From Timema cristinae (lineage: Eukaryota; Arthropoda; Insecta; Phasmatodea; Timematidae), in contig JBCFYV010000001.1 of assembly GCA_039000515.1 (NCBI GenBank), positions 48,754,032 through 48,818,031 on the forward strand: a DNA stretch of 64,000 nt. The letters are read 5' to 3'. Shown here piece after piece: positions 25,054 through 34,345 of this stretch (position 1 is its first letter; every line of letters starts with the position of its first letter). The position numbers and the translations under genes are program-made. The notes under the pieces were generated by a model, which made no database searches, was not told where the DNA came from, and saw nothing but the letters and a program-made list of their open reading frames with translations.

Positions 25054-25300
25054 ATTAATGGAACTATGGCTAGTGGTTAGTGCTCCTGGCATAGATCCAG
25101 AGGGCCCAGGATCGATCCCCGGTGCTTACAAAATTGTTCTGTGAAGTAGTGGGTCTGGAACGGGACAAGCTCAGCCTCATGAGGAAAATGAGGAGCTATT
25201 GAATAAAGAAGTAGCAGCTCTGCTCTGTAAAACTGAGACAAACAGAAGTAGGGTTCATGGTGCTGACCTTATGACACCCTCTATCCGCTCGCTTGTGGAT
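25054..25300 (+). mobile_element. Third tRNA-derived SINE-like repeat
   Basis: A tRNA-like head has TAGTGGTTAGTGCTCCTGGC (box A) and AGGATCGATCCCCGG (box B). About 170 bp of unrelated body follow, including GGGACAAGCTCAGCCTCATG. Neither the family 1 body nor the shared tail is present. Only one copy was seen, so its boundaries are estimates. Confidence 0.5.
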
Positions 25301-26039
25301 TCACAACATGGCGTTTTATTAAAAGGTTTAAATGGATGGTCAAGCAAATCGTAGGATATTACAGTTCTAGGTGACGACTTCCTTTGCTTGTGAGTGTAGC
25401 TATGTTTAGCTCATTACCGAGATGATGTAGTCCCATAGAAGGAAAACTGCTAATAATCCAGTGAAGGAAACATCGGGATTCCCCGTCAACAGTTGCCAAC
25501 ATTAGCTGTTACTCATTCCCACGGGCCAGGCAGGGCTATCTTGGTCGTTTTGAGAGGCACCTCGGGATCAAGTTGTCTATATTTATCCATGTCGGATAAC
25601 AATCTATTACTCTCAAGGAGGATGACCGACTGGTCAGGTGAATGCTAGGGAATTACCGATCCTGTCAAATTTGGCAATGGGAAGTTCTCACAAGAGTCAT
25701 TTTTTACTGGTTCTACTGATATTTTATACTTTTCTGTTTACCTTTACACAACTCTTTGGAGAAATGGGAGTATTGTGATTGCAATAAACCCCTTTAAACT
25801 TGGAATGTCGACGTTTCATGACCTCCTGCACCTGAAAAAATTATTTTTGCAATGCCATATGTCTGTCAGTTACTTGGATAGAACTGAATCAAATTACTGA
25901 TCAAGCTATAACTTGGTATCTAAGGTTTTCAAAAGGCTCTCCAGAGAGATTTATACATTCAGCTGTCTGACCCCAAAATTAAGTGTAATTTACTAAGGAC
26001 CGAAATTAGGAAAAATCAATTTCCTCCAAGTCGGTTCTA
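25301..26039. other. Intergenic DNA, nothing recognised
   Basis: No coding frame, RNA gene or repeat that I can name. Confidence 0.4.
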
Positions 26040-26200
26040 ACTATTGTGATTGTAATTTGTATTTAGAGCTGTTTAATGTTTCAAACATAATGGTGCATAT
26101 AATTTTCATATTAAAATGACTTTAAGGGTATTTTACATAAGCGGAAATTTACAATTTTAATATTATTCACGCAACTATTTGAAATACAAAATAACTTATC
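26040..26200 (-). repeat. Dispersed low-GC repeat, copy 2
   Basis: On the minus strand it carries TATTTCAAATAGTTGCGTG, TTATGTAAAATACCCTTAAA and GTCATTTTAATATG in the same order as the plus-strand copy at 4230-4450. Confidence 0.5.
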
Positions 26201-26224
26201 ATTTTAAAGTTGGGCATCGAACAT

Positions 26225-26335
26225 TATACACAGACTCCTCCTACGCAAAAGTGGGTACATAGTACACTTATTTTAAATTCTTACTTTCTCATACCGATTC
26301 CATAAATGTGAATCTATGTAAAATCCAAACTCGGT
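26225..26335 (+). mobile_element. SINE family 1 body fragment
   Basis: ACTCCTCCTACGCAAAAGTG followed by TTCTTACTTTCTCATACCGA corresponds to the family 1 body. Head and tail are missing. Confidence 0.4.
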
Positions 26336-26624
26336 GAGTAAGAGCTTAAATTAATAGACGTGTTTATTTCCGAACAAACAGAATTTGAACCTATAAATAT
26401 TAGATATATTATAATATAGTATAAATATTAGCTATAGGCGAGCAGCTATCACACCTACCTTAGACACGTAATACCATGTGTTGGTTCCTATCATCAGCTC
26501 TGAAATAGCTTTCCCAATATAATATTCTCTCTCTCAGCGAATTGTGGTGGAGCTACTTAGACTAACCTTCATCATTGCGTTATTAATTTACAAAATTTAA
26601 CTCACTGATAACAAGTAATTTGTT

Positions 26625-26641
26625 ACGTAGTAATAGTAATA

Positions 26642-26672
<31 letters not shown>

Positions 26673-26865
26673 CGTGTGTGTTAATTATGATAATGGAGTA
26701 AGAATAAGGAAAATATAATTTCAGAGGAAATACACCATCTAAGGGTGGAGAGGGAAGACTTTGAAGAAATCTAACCTTCAGGTCACCCAACCAAGATTCG
26801 AACCTTGATCTCCCCATCACTGGCAATCCAGTATAACACGAGAGTGACGTGCCAGATATGCAACC
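26625..26865 (-). mobile_element. SINE family 1, diverged copy
   Basis: Minus strand: the head has box B AAGGTTCGAATCTTGG next to GATGGGGAGATC. A worn body follows, and an AAT/ATT microsatellite stands at the 3-prime end (26636-26672). Confidence 0.65.
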
Positions 26866-27149
26866 ACTGATGCGGATAAGTAATTATTTGTCATTCTAAT
26901 TTTGTTATACTGTATGTATTATATATCTGTTCTGAGACAAATATCTGCTAGTTGTAAATTTAATAATCTTCATCTAAATATGTCTAGTTTCTAAACAAAA
27001 AAGGTCAAACATGGCACACAAACTATGGAATATTAATTATAGCGGTTTCTAATTAGATTCGTTTTGTCATTTCCTTCTCCACACATGCTCTAATTAGTAA
27101 AATATCGTAAGTGTGGCTCATTTTTTATGCCAGACTGTCCACTATGAAA

Positions 27150-27620
27150 TATATGTGTGATGAGATATCTTCCTACAACATTATTCTGAACAGTCTGGTT
27201 TCTGTCGTCTGCATATCACAGATTTAGTAACTCTTGTTCACCATAAACATCTTTCGACATAATATTCTGAGGAAGATAGATCTTTAGTGTTAGTTAAAGT
27301 GACTTTAGCTAGGTTTTACTGTTTGTCAATTTTATCTTTTGGTTTTTTAAATATTTATTTATAAAATAGAGTGGCCATGGTACGTTATGGGGTTTAGAGT
27401 ATGTAAAACATATTTAGGTAGATTGCAGGCTGTAATCGTGGCAAAATGGCAGATTTATCTTGCCTAAGTGACATTTCTTGCAGTAAGCTGCGACCAAATG
27501 TAATTCTATTTTACAGGCATTGGCCTTATGTATAAAATTATGGTTAGAGAACACATGGCTTAAGATAAAATGGATTACTAATTATCTCTCAAACAAGGGG
27601 CAGTATACTTACACTATATT
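27150..27620 (+). mobile_element. Faint LINE reverse-transcriptase remnant
   Basis: One frame reads SEQSGFCRLHITDLVTLVHH near 27195, which resembles the Q-x-GFR block of LINE reverse transcriptases. A later stretch (27510-27590) reads like the W-I-x-N-Y-L-S-N segment that follows the first Asp motif. Stops and frameshifts occur throughout. It is assigned by resemblance only. Confidence 0.35.
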
Positions 27621-27639
27621 AATAATATAGCGACCCACT

Positions 27640-27895
27640 TTGGTGGCCACATGGTCTAAGGCACTACTCTCGCAGTAGACTAGACTACACAGCGGACGAT
27701 GGGGAGATCGAGGTGGTTCAAATCTTGGTGGGTGTACTGAGGGGGATTTGTCCAAAGTGGTTTTACACTCTCCCACCACGCGAATGTGGGTACAATTCTT
27801 TTAAATTTAGCCTTACCAATCGCTAAAACCATCACCGTAATAATTAGTACATAAGCGTATAGCCCAAACGGGCTGTAAGACGTGGTGCTAAAAGA
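27640..27895 (+). mobile_element. SINE family 1, near full length
   Basis: The head has CATGGTCTAAGGCACTACTC and GGGGAGATCGAGGTGGTTC. The body has CTCCCACCACGCGAATGTGG. The tail is CCAAACGGGCTGTAAGACGT, then GGTGCTAAAAG. The minus ORF 27680-27907 is a repeat translation. Confidence 0.8.
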
Positions 27896-28708
27896 TAAAA
27901 ATAACACACTGGTACTATTCCTACACTATTAATGTAAATATGTGGATGGAGGATAGCCCGTACGTATGGGCTTTTGTTAAATGTGAATAACATAATGTTT
28001 TATTCTTGTACTAGCTTTTGCTCCCATCTTCGCTCGCATTTCAGTTGAGATTACTAACTTTTATTTTTCAGTGAATCATCTTAACAACCAAATCCACCAT
28101 TTCAGACCCGTATGAGACAAAGGAAATGTTTTATATGTCCATAATGCCAAATATTAACAATTACCTATAGTAAGATACCCAATTACTAGCGACAGCGTAC
28201 AACAAAGAGACAATTGGTAATACTAATATCCAGATATTGTGATAAAGTTTTATAAAATATAGACCTATGTCTGGCGTATTTTACAAAATAATGGAACATT
28301 ATAATTGCTGTTTTTTCATCGCTAGGCTTCCTTGTGAAAAAACGCTATGAGCCTTTTCTCTATTAGTGGAAACAGACTGCTACCTCTCTAACAAGCCACA
28401 CTGCGCTGCCGTGGGAGAATCAGCCAATACGAGGATCAGAACGAGTAGTCCGTCACATCCGTCCTTATTTACCGTAATTGCAAAGCAGACGTAGATGGGA
28501 GACTGAACGCGCTTGAAGCCGAACGGGTTTTACCTGCGCTACAAGCAGTTAGTATTGGGATTTATATTACTTTTCTCTGCGACGTCATCATCTTTAGGCG
28601 AGTTCCACAAGTTGCGTGATAACACAATCGTAGCGCTCATATTTAACCTGATTATATGCACGGGGAGTCCCGGGCTTTCACACAGTGTTCAAAAACGTGG
28701 TTGGATAG
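27896..28708. other. Intergenic DNA left of the Polinton
   Basis: No gene is recognised. A plus ORF at 28513-28719 has a hydrophobic stretch near its start but no homologue I know, and it runs into the Polinton end. Confidence 0.4.
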
Positions 28709-28714
28709 TTCGTG
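28709..28714. repeat. Target-site duplication, left
   Basis: TTCGTG directly before the left end of the Polinton, identical to 47640-47645. Confidence 0.93.
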
Positions 28715-30199
28715 AGTAGTGTTCTGGACCACCTGGCCCACTGTTTTTATTGGCCGAGCCAGGTCACGTGACCACGCCTCCTGCTCTGTGATTGCCTGAT
28801 CCCCCCTTCCCCACCCCTCCTTCCGCTGCCATACTTTCCTCTGATTGGCTGCTATAAATATCCTCCTTCCCCCACCAATTTTGACCTGAGTTCCAAATCC
28901 TCATCCCCCTCCCCCTCGACTACCAACCCTGGACATGTTGGTTCTTGATGATTGTTAATAGATATTGAGGTCATTGCCCCGGGAAACGGGGTTTTTCCCT
29001 GGCGCCAGTATGTCGGGCAGACAAGACAAGAATAGATATTGAGGTCATTGCCCCGCGTAACGGGGGTTTTCCCTGGCGTCAGTTTGACGGAGGGCTCGGC
29101 ACGAAGCTTGCGCTATGGCTGACAAGCCTAGAATGAACATCGGCTCTTCTGTCAGAAGGCTCTGTCCCGGAACAAGAAGCATGAACCTTGCGCTATGGTG
29201 CTTTGTGGTAGAGTGTGGTAATTTGTTCCAGAGACCCCCCTTCACCTTCGCCACCCTGACGCCAGACTGACGGGGCGACAAGTGACCTCGATAACCTTGG
29301 GTTTTCCCAATGACGTAATCATCGCAACCCTGGCGCCAGGTTGGCGGGCAGACAAGTTGGGACAAGAATAGATCGTGACCTCTGCAAGCTGGGTGTTTCC
29401 TATGACGTAATCATTGCGTGTTATGTCGCAGCTCTAGCATCTCTAATTATGCACAATCAGGGGCCTCGGAATCCACAGTTAGGGGCCACTACCCCCGTCA
29501 CAAGTCTACTAAAATTGGTTGTTTGGTAGCGTCTGTCGAAATGCCTGGAAATGTACCTCCACCCGCAGCTCTCGGACCGGACAACCTGGGTTTTTTCCTA
29601 TGCCGTAATCATTGCGTGTTATGTCACAACTCTAGCTGACACATGCACAATCAGGGGCCTCGGAATCCACAGTTAGGGGCCGCTATCCCCCGTCACAAGT
29701 CTACTAAAATTGGTTGTTTGGTAGCGTCTGTCGAAATGCCTGGAAATGTTCCTCCACCCGCAGCTCTCGGACCGGACAACCTGAGTTTTTTTCCTATGAT
29801 GTAATCATCGCGTGTTATGTCCCAACCCTGGCGCCAGTATGTCGGCACGACAAGACAAGAATAGATATTGAGGTCATTGCCTCGGGCATCTGGTTTTCCC
29901 TGGTGCCAATATGTCGGCCCGACAAGACAAGAATAGATATCTAGGTCATTGCCCGGGGCAACAGGGTTTTTCCCTGGCGTCAGTATGTCGGGCAGACAAG
30001 ACAAGAATAGATATTGAGGTCATTGCCCCGGGCAACGGGGGTTTTCCCTGGCGTCAGCTTGACGGCTCACGAGACAAGAATAGATCTTGACCTCAACAAC
30101 CTTGGGGTTTTCCCAATGACGTAATCATTGCGTGTTATGTTGCAACCCTGGCGCCAGGTTGGCGGGCAGACAAGACAAGTTGGGAAGAGTCTAGATCGT
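28715..30199 (+). repeat. Left terminal inverted repeat of the Polinton
   Basis: About 1.49 kb, matched by the reverse complement of about 46178-47639. The outer 200 bp hold CACGTG, ATTGG (inverted CCAAT) words and a TATAAATA. The rest is built from reiterated modules. A unit of about 70 bp with ATAGATATTGAGGTCATTGC and CCCTGGCGCCAGTATGTCGG recurs at 28960, 29032, 29865, 29933 and 30005. A pair of about 195-bp-spaced blocks with GGGGCCTCGGAATCCACAGT starts near 29459 and 29654. Several units carry TGACGTAATCAT. These could be protein-binding sites for replication or integration. ORFs here are not genes. Confidence 0.93.
28842..28860 (+). promoter_or_regulatory. CCAAT/TATA promoter-like site in the left TIR
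   Basis: GATTGGCTGCTATAAATATC combines an inverted CCAAT word with a TATA box facing inward. The same arrangement faces inward in the right TIR (47504-47523, minus strand). Confidence 0.5.
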
Positions 30200-30209
30200 T
30201 TGACTGGGG

Positions 30210-30217
30210 TATAAATA
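30210..30217 (+). promoter_or_regulatory. TATA box of the polymerase gene
   Basis: TATAAATA follows GACTGGGG just inside the left TIR, 67 nt before the ATG at 30277. It is the first of four TATA boxes that each precede a Polinton transcription unit. Confidence 0.65.
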
Positions 30218-30359
30218 GAACCCCGATCATTAAATTCGGTCATTTCAATTTGTAATTGGATAACATAAACATCGAGATGAGTTTTAACGCTCTGGAAAAC
30301 GGGATAAATTTGAGTAATTTTAATTCGTTTTGTATATTTTAATGGTTTCTAATTTGATT

Positions 30360-33110
30360 ATCATGTCAGTCTGTACAGCGGTATTCTCTTCTTCTTTGTT
30401 AGATGAGGAGCCCATGACGCTCGGCGTGGCGGCGCAACCTGTGGATCCCACTAACCTGGACCAGTTGATACAATTTACAGATGAGGGGATTTGTAGAGCG
30501 GATGGTGACTGGTCCATGGAAGAAGGCACCTGGGCCCGATGGTATTAGGGTCGAGGTGCTGCAGGAAATCAGGGAGCAGATAGCGCCCTTTCTCGCCGGG
30601 CTGCTGAACGAGTGCGCCACTCAGGGGAGGGTCCCCAACGTATGGAAACAGAGTGAGGTAGTCGTTCTCAGTAAGGGGGATGAGAGGGATCTGCGGCTCC
30701 CGAAATCATACAGGCCCATATGCTTGCTGAACGTGTGTGGCAAGCTGCAAGAAAAAATACTACGCGAGAAGTTGACGGCGCACAGGAAGGAGGTAGGCAT
30801 GCATGGGCAGCAGTATGGTTTTAGGAGGGGCAGATCGACAGGGGACGCTATTTGTGAGGCTATGCGACTGATGGACGGGTGCAAAGGGAAATATGTAGTG
30901 GGGATGTTTGTGGACATATCAGGGCGTTCGACAATCTATGGTGGCCAGCACTTTTTGAAAGGCTTAGGAAAATACGATGCCCGGGTGATCTCTACAGAGT
31001 CCTTAGGGACTACTGTAGGGATAGATATGCGACCCTCAGATGTCCGGGAGCGACAGTTGACAAGAGACTAACAAAAGGGTGTCCCCAGGGGTCGGTCTGT
31101 GGGCCGATCTTTTGGGACATAGGGCTGGAACCTGGACTGTTGGAGCTAGAGTCCCTACCTGGAACGGCGGGAGTGGTCGCCTTTGCGGACGATTTGCTGA
31201 TAATAGCGGAGGCTAGGACAAGACTGGAGCTAGAGACCAGGAGTGGAGCCGTGTTAGCAGGACTAAGCTCCTGGTGTAGACGTGTAAAATTGTGCCTGGC
31301 GCCAGCAAAGACGACGTACGTGCTGTTCAGGGGGGTGCTACACAGAGACCCGATACTTAGGATTGACGGTGAGAGAATAAGACGGAGTGAAAACACGAGG
31401 TACCTGGGGGTCACGCTGGATGAGAAGAGGAACTTCATACCCCACCTGGAGAATGCTTGCAGCAGAGGACTCAGAATAATGAATAAGATAATAAGTATTG
31501 GGACTAGGAGATTCAGAATCCCAATGAAATGTGTACAGATATATCACCAAGCTCTGCTAGTATCCGTTGTGGGGTATGGAGCCAGTGTATGGGCTCATAA
31601 ACTGAGGCAAGTCGTACCAAAGAGAAAGGTGAGGAGCCTTCAGAGGGGAGTACTAATCAGGTTATCGGGCGCATATAGAACTGTGGCGACAGACTCGTTG
31701 AGCGTGGCCTTAGGGACATGGCCTCTGGACTTGGAGATAAGACGAAGAGCAGCCCTGTATTGGTTGAAGAAGGGGGAAGTTGGCAAGGTAGAAGGACTTA
31801 CAAGAGAGAGAGTGACGACGAAGGGGGAGATCCGGGAGGCACTCCTGGATGAGTGGCAAGAAGATTGGAATAGAAGTGACACTGGTAGGAGGGTCTATCG
31901 GATCTTCCCTAGCGTCAGAGAGCGACTAATGATGAGACATTTTCAACCATCACGTGGCATGCTGCACTTCCTAACGGGGCATGGCCCGTACAGGGCCACT
32001 CTTCACAGACTGGGACTTGCAGAGACGGACAGATGCTATTGTGGGGAGGAGGCGACACCTGAACACGTCGTGTTGCAGTGTGTCCTGTCGGCGGATTTAA
32101 GAACAGAGCTGCAGGTGCCAATACAAGCGGGAGCAATATTTAACATAGTGCGGGATGTGGACAGGTGGTGCTTCCTTGACAAAATAGCAGACAAAGTATC
32201 AGAAAGAGAGAGGGAGACTTACGTGAGAGAACGGCAAGCTGGACAAAGACTAGGAAGACTGGAGGAGGACTTGGATGCGACGATTAGGGAAATGACAGGG
32301 GTGGACTCGAGTAGTGAAGACGAGACAGACGAAGACGACAGACTGGACAACTGGGGGGCAAAGTAAGATGGGGACAGAGAAGATGGGGTTAAGGAGGATA
32401 TGTTGAGGGTATGGATGGGGGGCTGGTAGAATGGACCGAAGCGGCTACCGGAAATCCGGAGCGCCAACTGAGGGGAACCCTCGCTGGATGCCAGTAGTGC
32501 AAATTGCTGAAGTACCAGTGGGGGTTGCGATGCCAGTTGGGCAGTAGGAGGCTAGAAGGAAACAACGGAGACTTCCCCCGCTCGAGAGTTCTTCATCTCT
32601 GGAGACAGAGAAGGAAGATGGGAACGGAAGGAAGTCTAGGTGAACGGCGTCTTCCTCGCGTCCAGGGAAGAGTCGCCCAAGAGTAGAAGAGGGACAGCCC
32701 AGAAGATTTAAGCTAGGTTAAGCTAGTATATAAGAGACAGTAGAAATTTGTAATCTTAGATGTAAGTTAGTATTAGGTCCATAGGCAGTGGTTTCGAGAT
32801 AAAGTAGGCGGAGCGAAATCTCTGATAGGGCGCCTCCCCAGGTGGCGGATAGGGGATGCTCGTCGCCGTCTCCTGGAGCCGAGGCCCTGGAAACATGATC
32901 ACAGGCGGTCGCGGAGACAGGAGAGGGCGAAGAGTACCGGGGCAGAGTTACCCGGGGCGGACCAACTAGTAAACTAGGGGGTAGTAAGATATGGACAATT
33001 AGGTTAAGTGTATGTATCCATTTTCTTTAAATATAATGTAAACAAGGACAAAGTGAACAGTAGAAGGAAAAATTGTATTGTATAAAGAGAATAAAGCTCC
33101 ATTTTTTTTA
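30360..33110 (+). mobile_element. 5-prime-truncated R1-clade-like LINE
   Basis: A single reverse-transcriptase ORF truncated at its 5-prime end is followed by about 740 bp of untranslated tail (32367-33110). The tail ends near AATAAAGCTCCATTTTTTTT. No target duplication could be found and the left border is uncertain. It lies inside intron 1 of the polymerase gene, in the same orientation. Confidence 0.75.
30383..32366 (+). pseudogene. LINE ORF2: reverse transcriptase and C-terminal zinc knuckle
   Basis: The reverse-transcriptase blocks are in order: KKAPGPDGI (30520), YGFRRGRSTGDA (30818), GCPQGSVCGPIFWDIG (31078) and the catalytic VAFADDLLI (31176). The C-terminus has CYCGEEATPEHVVLQC, the CCHC knuckle typical of R1-clade ORF2. 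Two frameshifts are seen, near 30500 and at about 30928, the latter a lost G just before the first catalytic Asp region's partner residues. From 30930 to the stop at 32366 the frame is open for about 480 residues. The endonuclease domain and ORF1 are absent. Clade assignment rests on these blocks only. Confidence 0.85.
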
Positions 33111-33621
33111 GAATAGGTAATGGGGCATGTAAATAAGAATAATAAATATAGATATAAATATAGGTCCATGGGTAATTAGCTGCCTATGATAGACTTGCCA
33201 GTGTGTTTTTTATTTTCTGTAAATGGTAATTAATATGTATTTATTTAATTTCAGACTACTGGGATCCATATGGGCTGGATGAGGGCCTTCTGGGCAGCGT
33301 AGCGACAGGCGTGCCGACATCTACCCAGCCGGAGGCGCCCCCAACGGTCTGTGCCAGGCACGACGTCGCTGACGTACTCAGGCCCGTCCCAGGCATCCTC
33401 TCTCCTGCGCCCCTATCACCAGCGTCCCCCTCTGTTTGGACAGATTTGGACACCATCGACAGGCTGATATGTAAGTATCCACTAGTTTGAAAATATACTA
33501 TATGTGTAGCTCATGCTCGCTCTCGCTCATGCAAACATAGTTATATCGGTACTAGTTCGAAACCTCTTGTCAGCTGCTCATTTCAAGTCAATTGTACTAG
33601 TTCGTTTAGTGAACAAGAGAA

Positions 33622-34170
33622 TGCGGGAAAATTATATATTGTTCAGGTGGTCTATGAATTTATATGGGAGGTTTTTTCTAATAGATTTTCCACTCTCCCT
33701 CTATGCAAAATGCGGGTGCACTTCCTCTAATTCAGGGTTACAGTATTTATTATTGTCAACAAAATATATTCTCTAACATTAAACAATATTTAAAGTTGTA
33801 TTTAATATTACATAGGAATTTATGTTGAAAGTTTTTTCTAATAGAATTTCCATTCTCCCTCCTTGAAAAATGCTGGTCCACTTCCTCACGCAGGAAAATT
33901 ATATATTGTTTAGGTGGTCTAGGAATTTATGTGGGAGGTTTTTTTTCTAATAGATTTTCCATTCTACCTCCTTGAAAAATGGAAGGGCACTTCCTCTAAT
34001 TCAGGGTTACAGTATTTATTATGTCAACAAAATATATTCTCTAACATTAAACGATATTTAAAGTTGTATTTAATATTACATAGGAATTTATGTTGAAAGT
34101 TTTTCTAATAGATTTTCCATTCTCCCTCCTTGCAAATGCGGGTGCACTTCCTCTAATTTCGGCTTACAGT
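33622..34170. repeat. 269-bp tandem duplication with SINE body words, in intron 2
   Basis: GAAAATTATATATTGTTCAG at 33626 recurs as GAAAATTATATATTGTTTAG about 269 bp later, and a third partial copy follows from 34082. Each unit includes the family 1 SINE body words (ATTCTCCCTCC, TGCGGGTGCACTTCCTCTAA), so a SINE fragment was amplified together with its flank. Confidence 0.75.
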
Positions 34171-34244
34171 TTAAGTGACTAATTTTCTTTGTGTAAATGT
34201 TATTTATTATGTCAACAAAATATATAGTTTCGCGCACTAAAATA

Positions 34245-34345
34245 TACCCTGCGCTGTGTTGGCTATAGCGTTTGTTTCGTGTAGAGCCAGACAGCCGCGG
34301 CCGAAAGAGTTTAAGGTTCGAATCTTGCCTTATTAAACTAGCGGC
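34245..34345 (+). mobile_element. SINE family 1 head in intron 2
   Basis: TGTTGGCTATAGCGTTTG and AAGGTTCGAATCTTGCC correspond to boxes A and B of the family 1 head. The rest of the element is missing or rearranged. Confidence 0.5.

Larger units (their letters stand above)
30314..33254 (+). other. Intron 1 of the Polinton polymerase gene
   Basis: The donor is A|GTAATT at 30313/30314 and the acceptor TTTCAG|AC ends at 33254. Both flanking exons stay open in phase 1 across the join. Most of the intron is taken up by the LINE fragment at about 30360-33110. Confidence 0.6.

Noticed and set aside
29045..30004. ORFs inside the left TIR (and mirror ORFs at 46729-47328)
   Set aside because: They follow the repeated TIR modules, appear on both strands and have no known motif.
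30360..32366. Reverse transcriptase as a native Polinton gene
   Set aside because: It carries R1-type blocks and its own 3-prime tail and sits inside an intron; Polintons do not encode a reverse transcriptase.
30399..32467. Minus-strand ORFs opposite the LINE and Polinton genes
   Set aside because: Shadows of the plus-strand coding frames with no independent signal.
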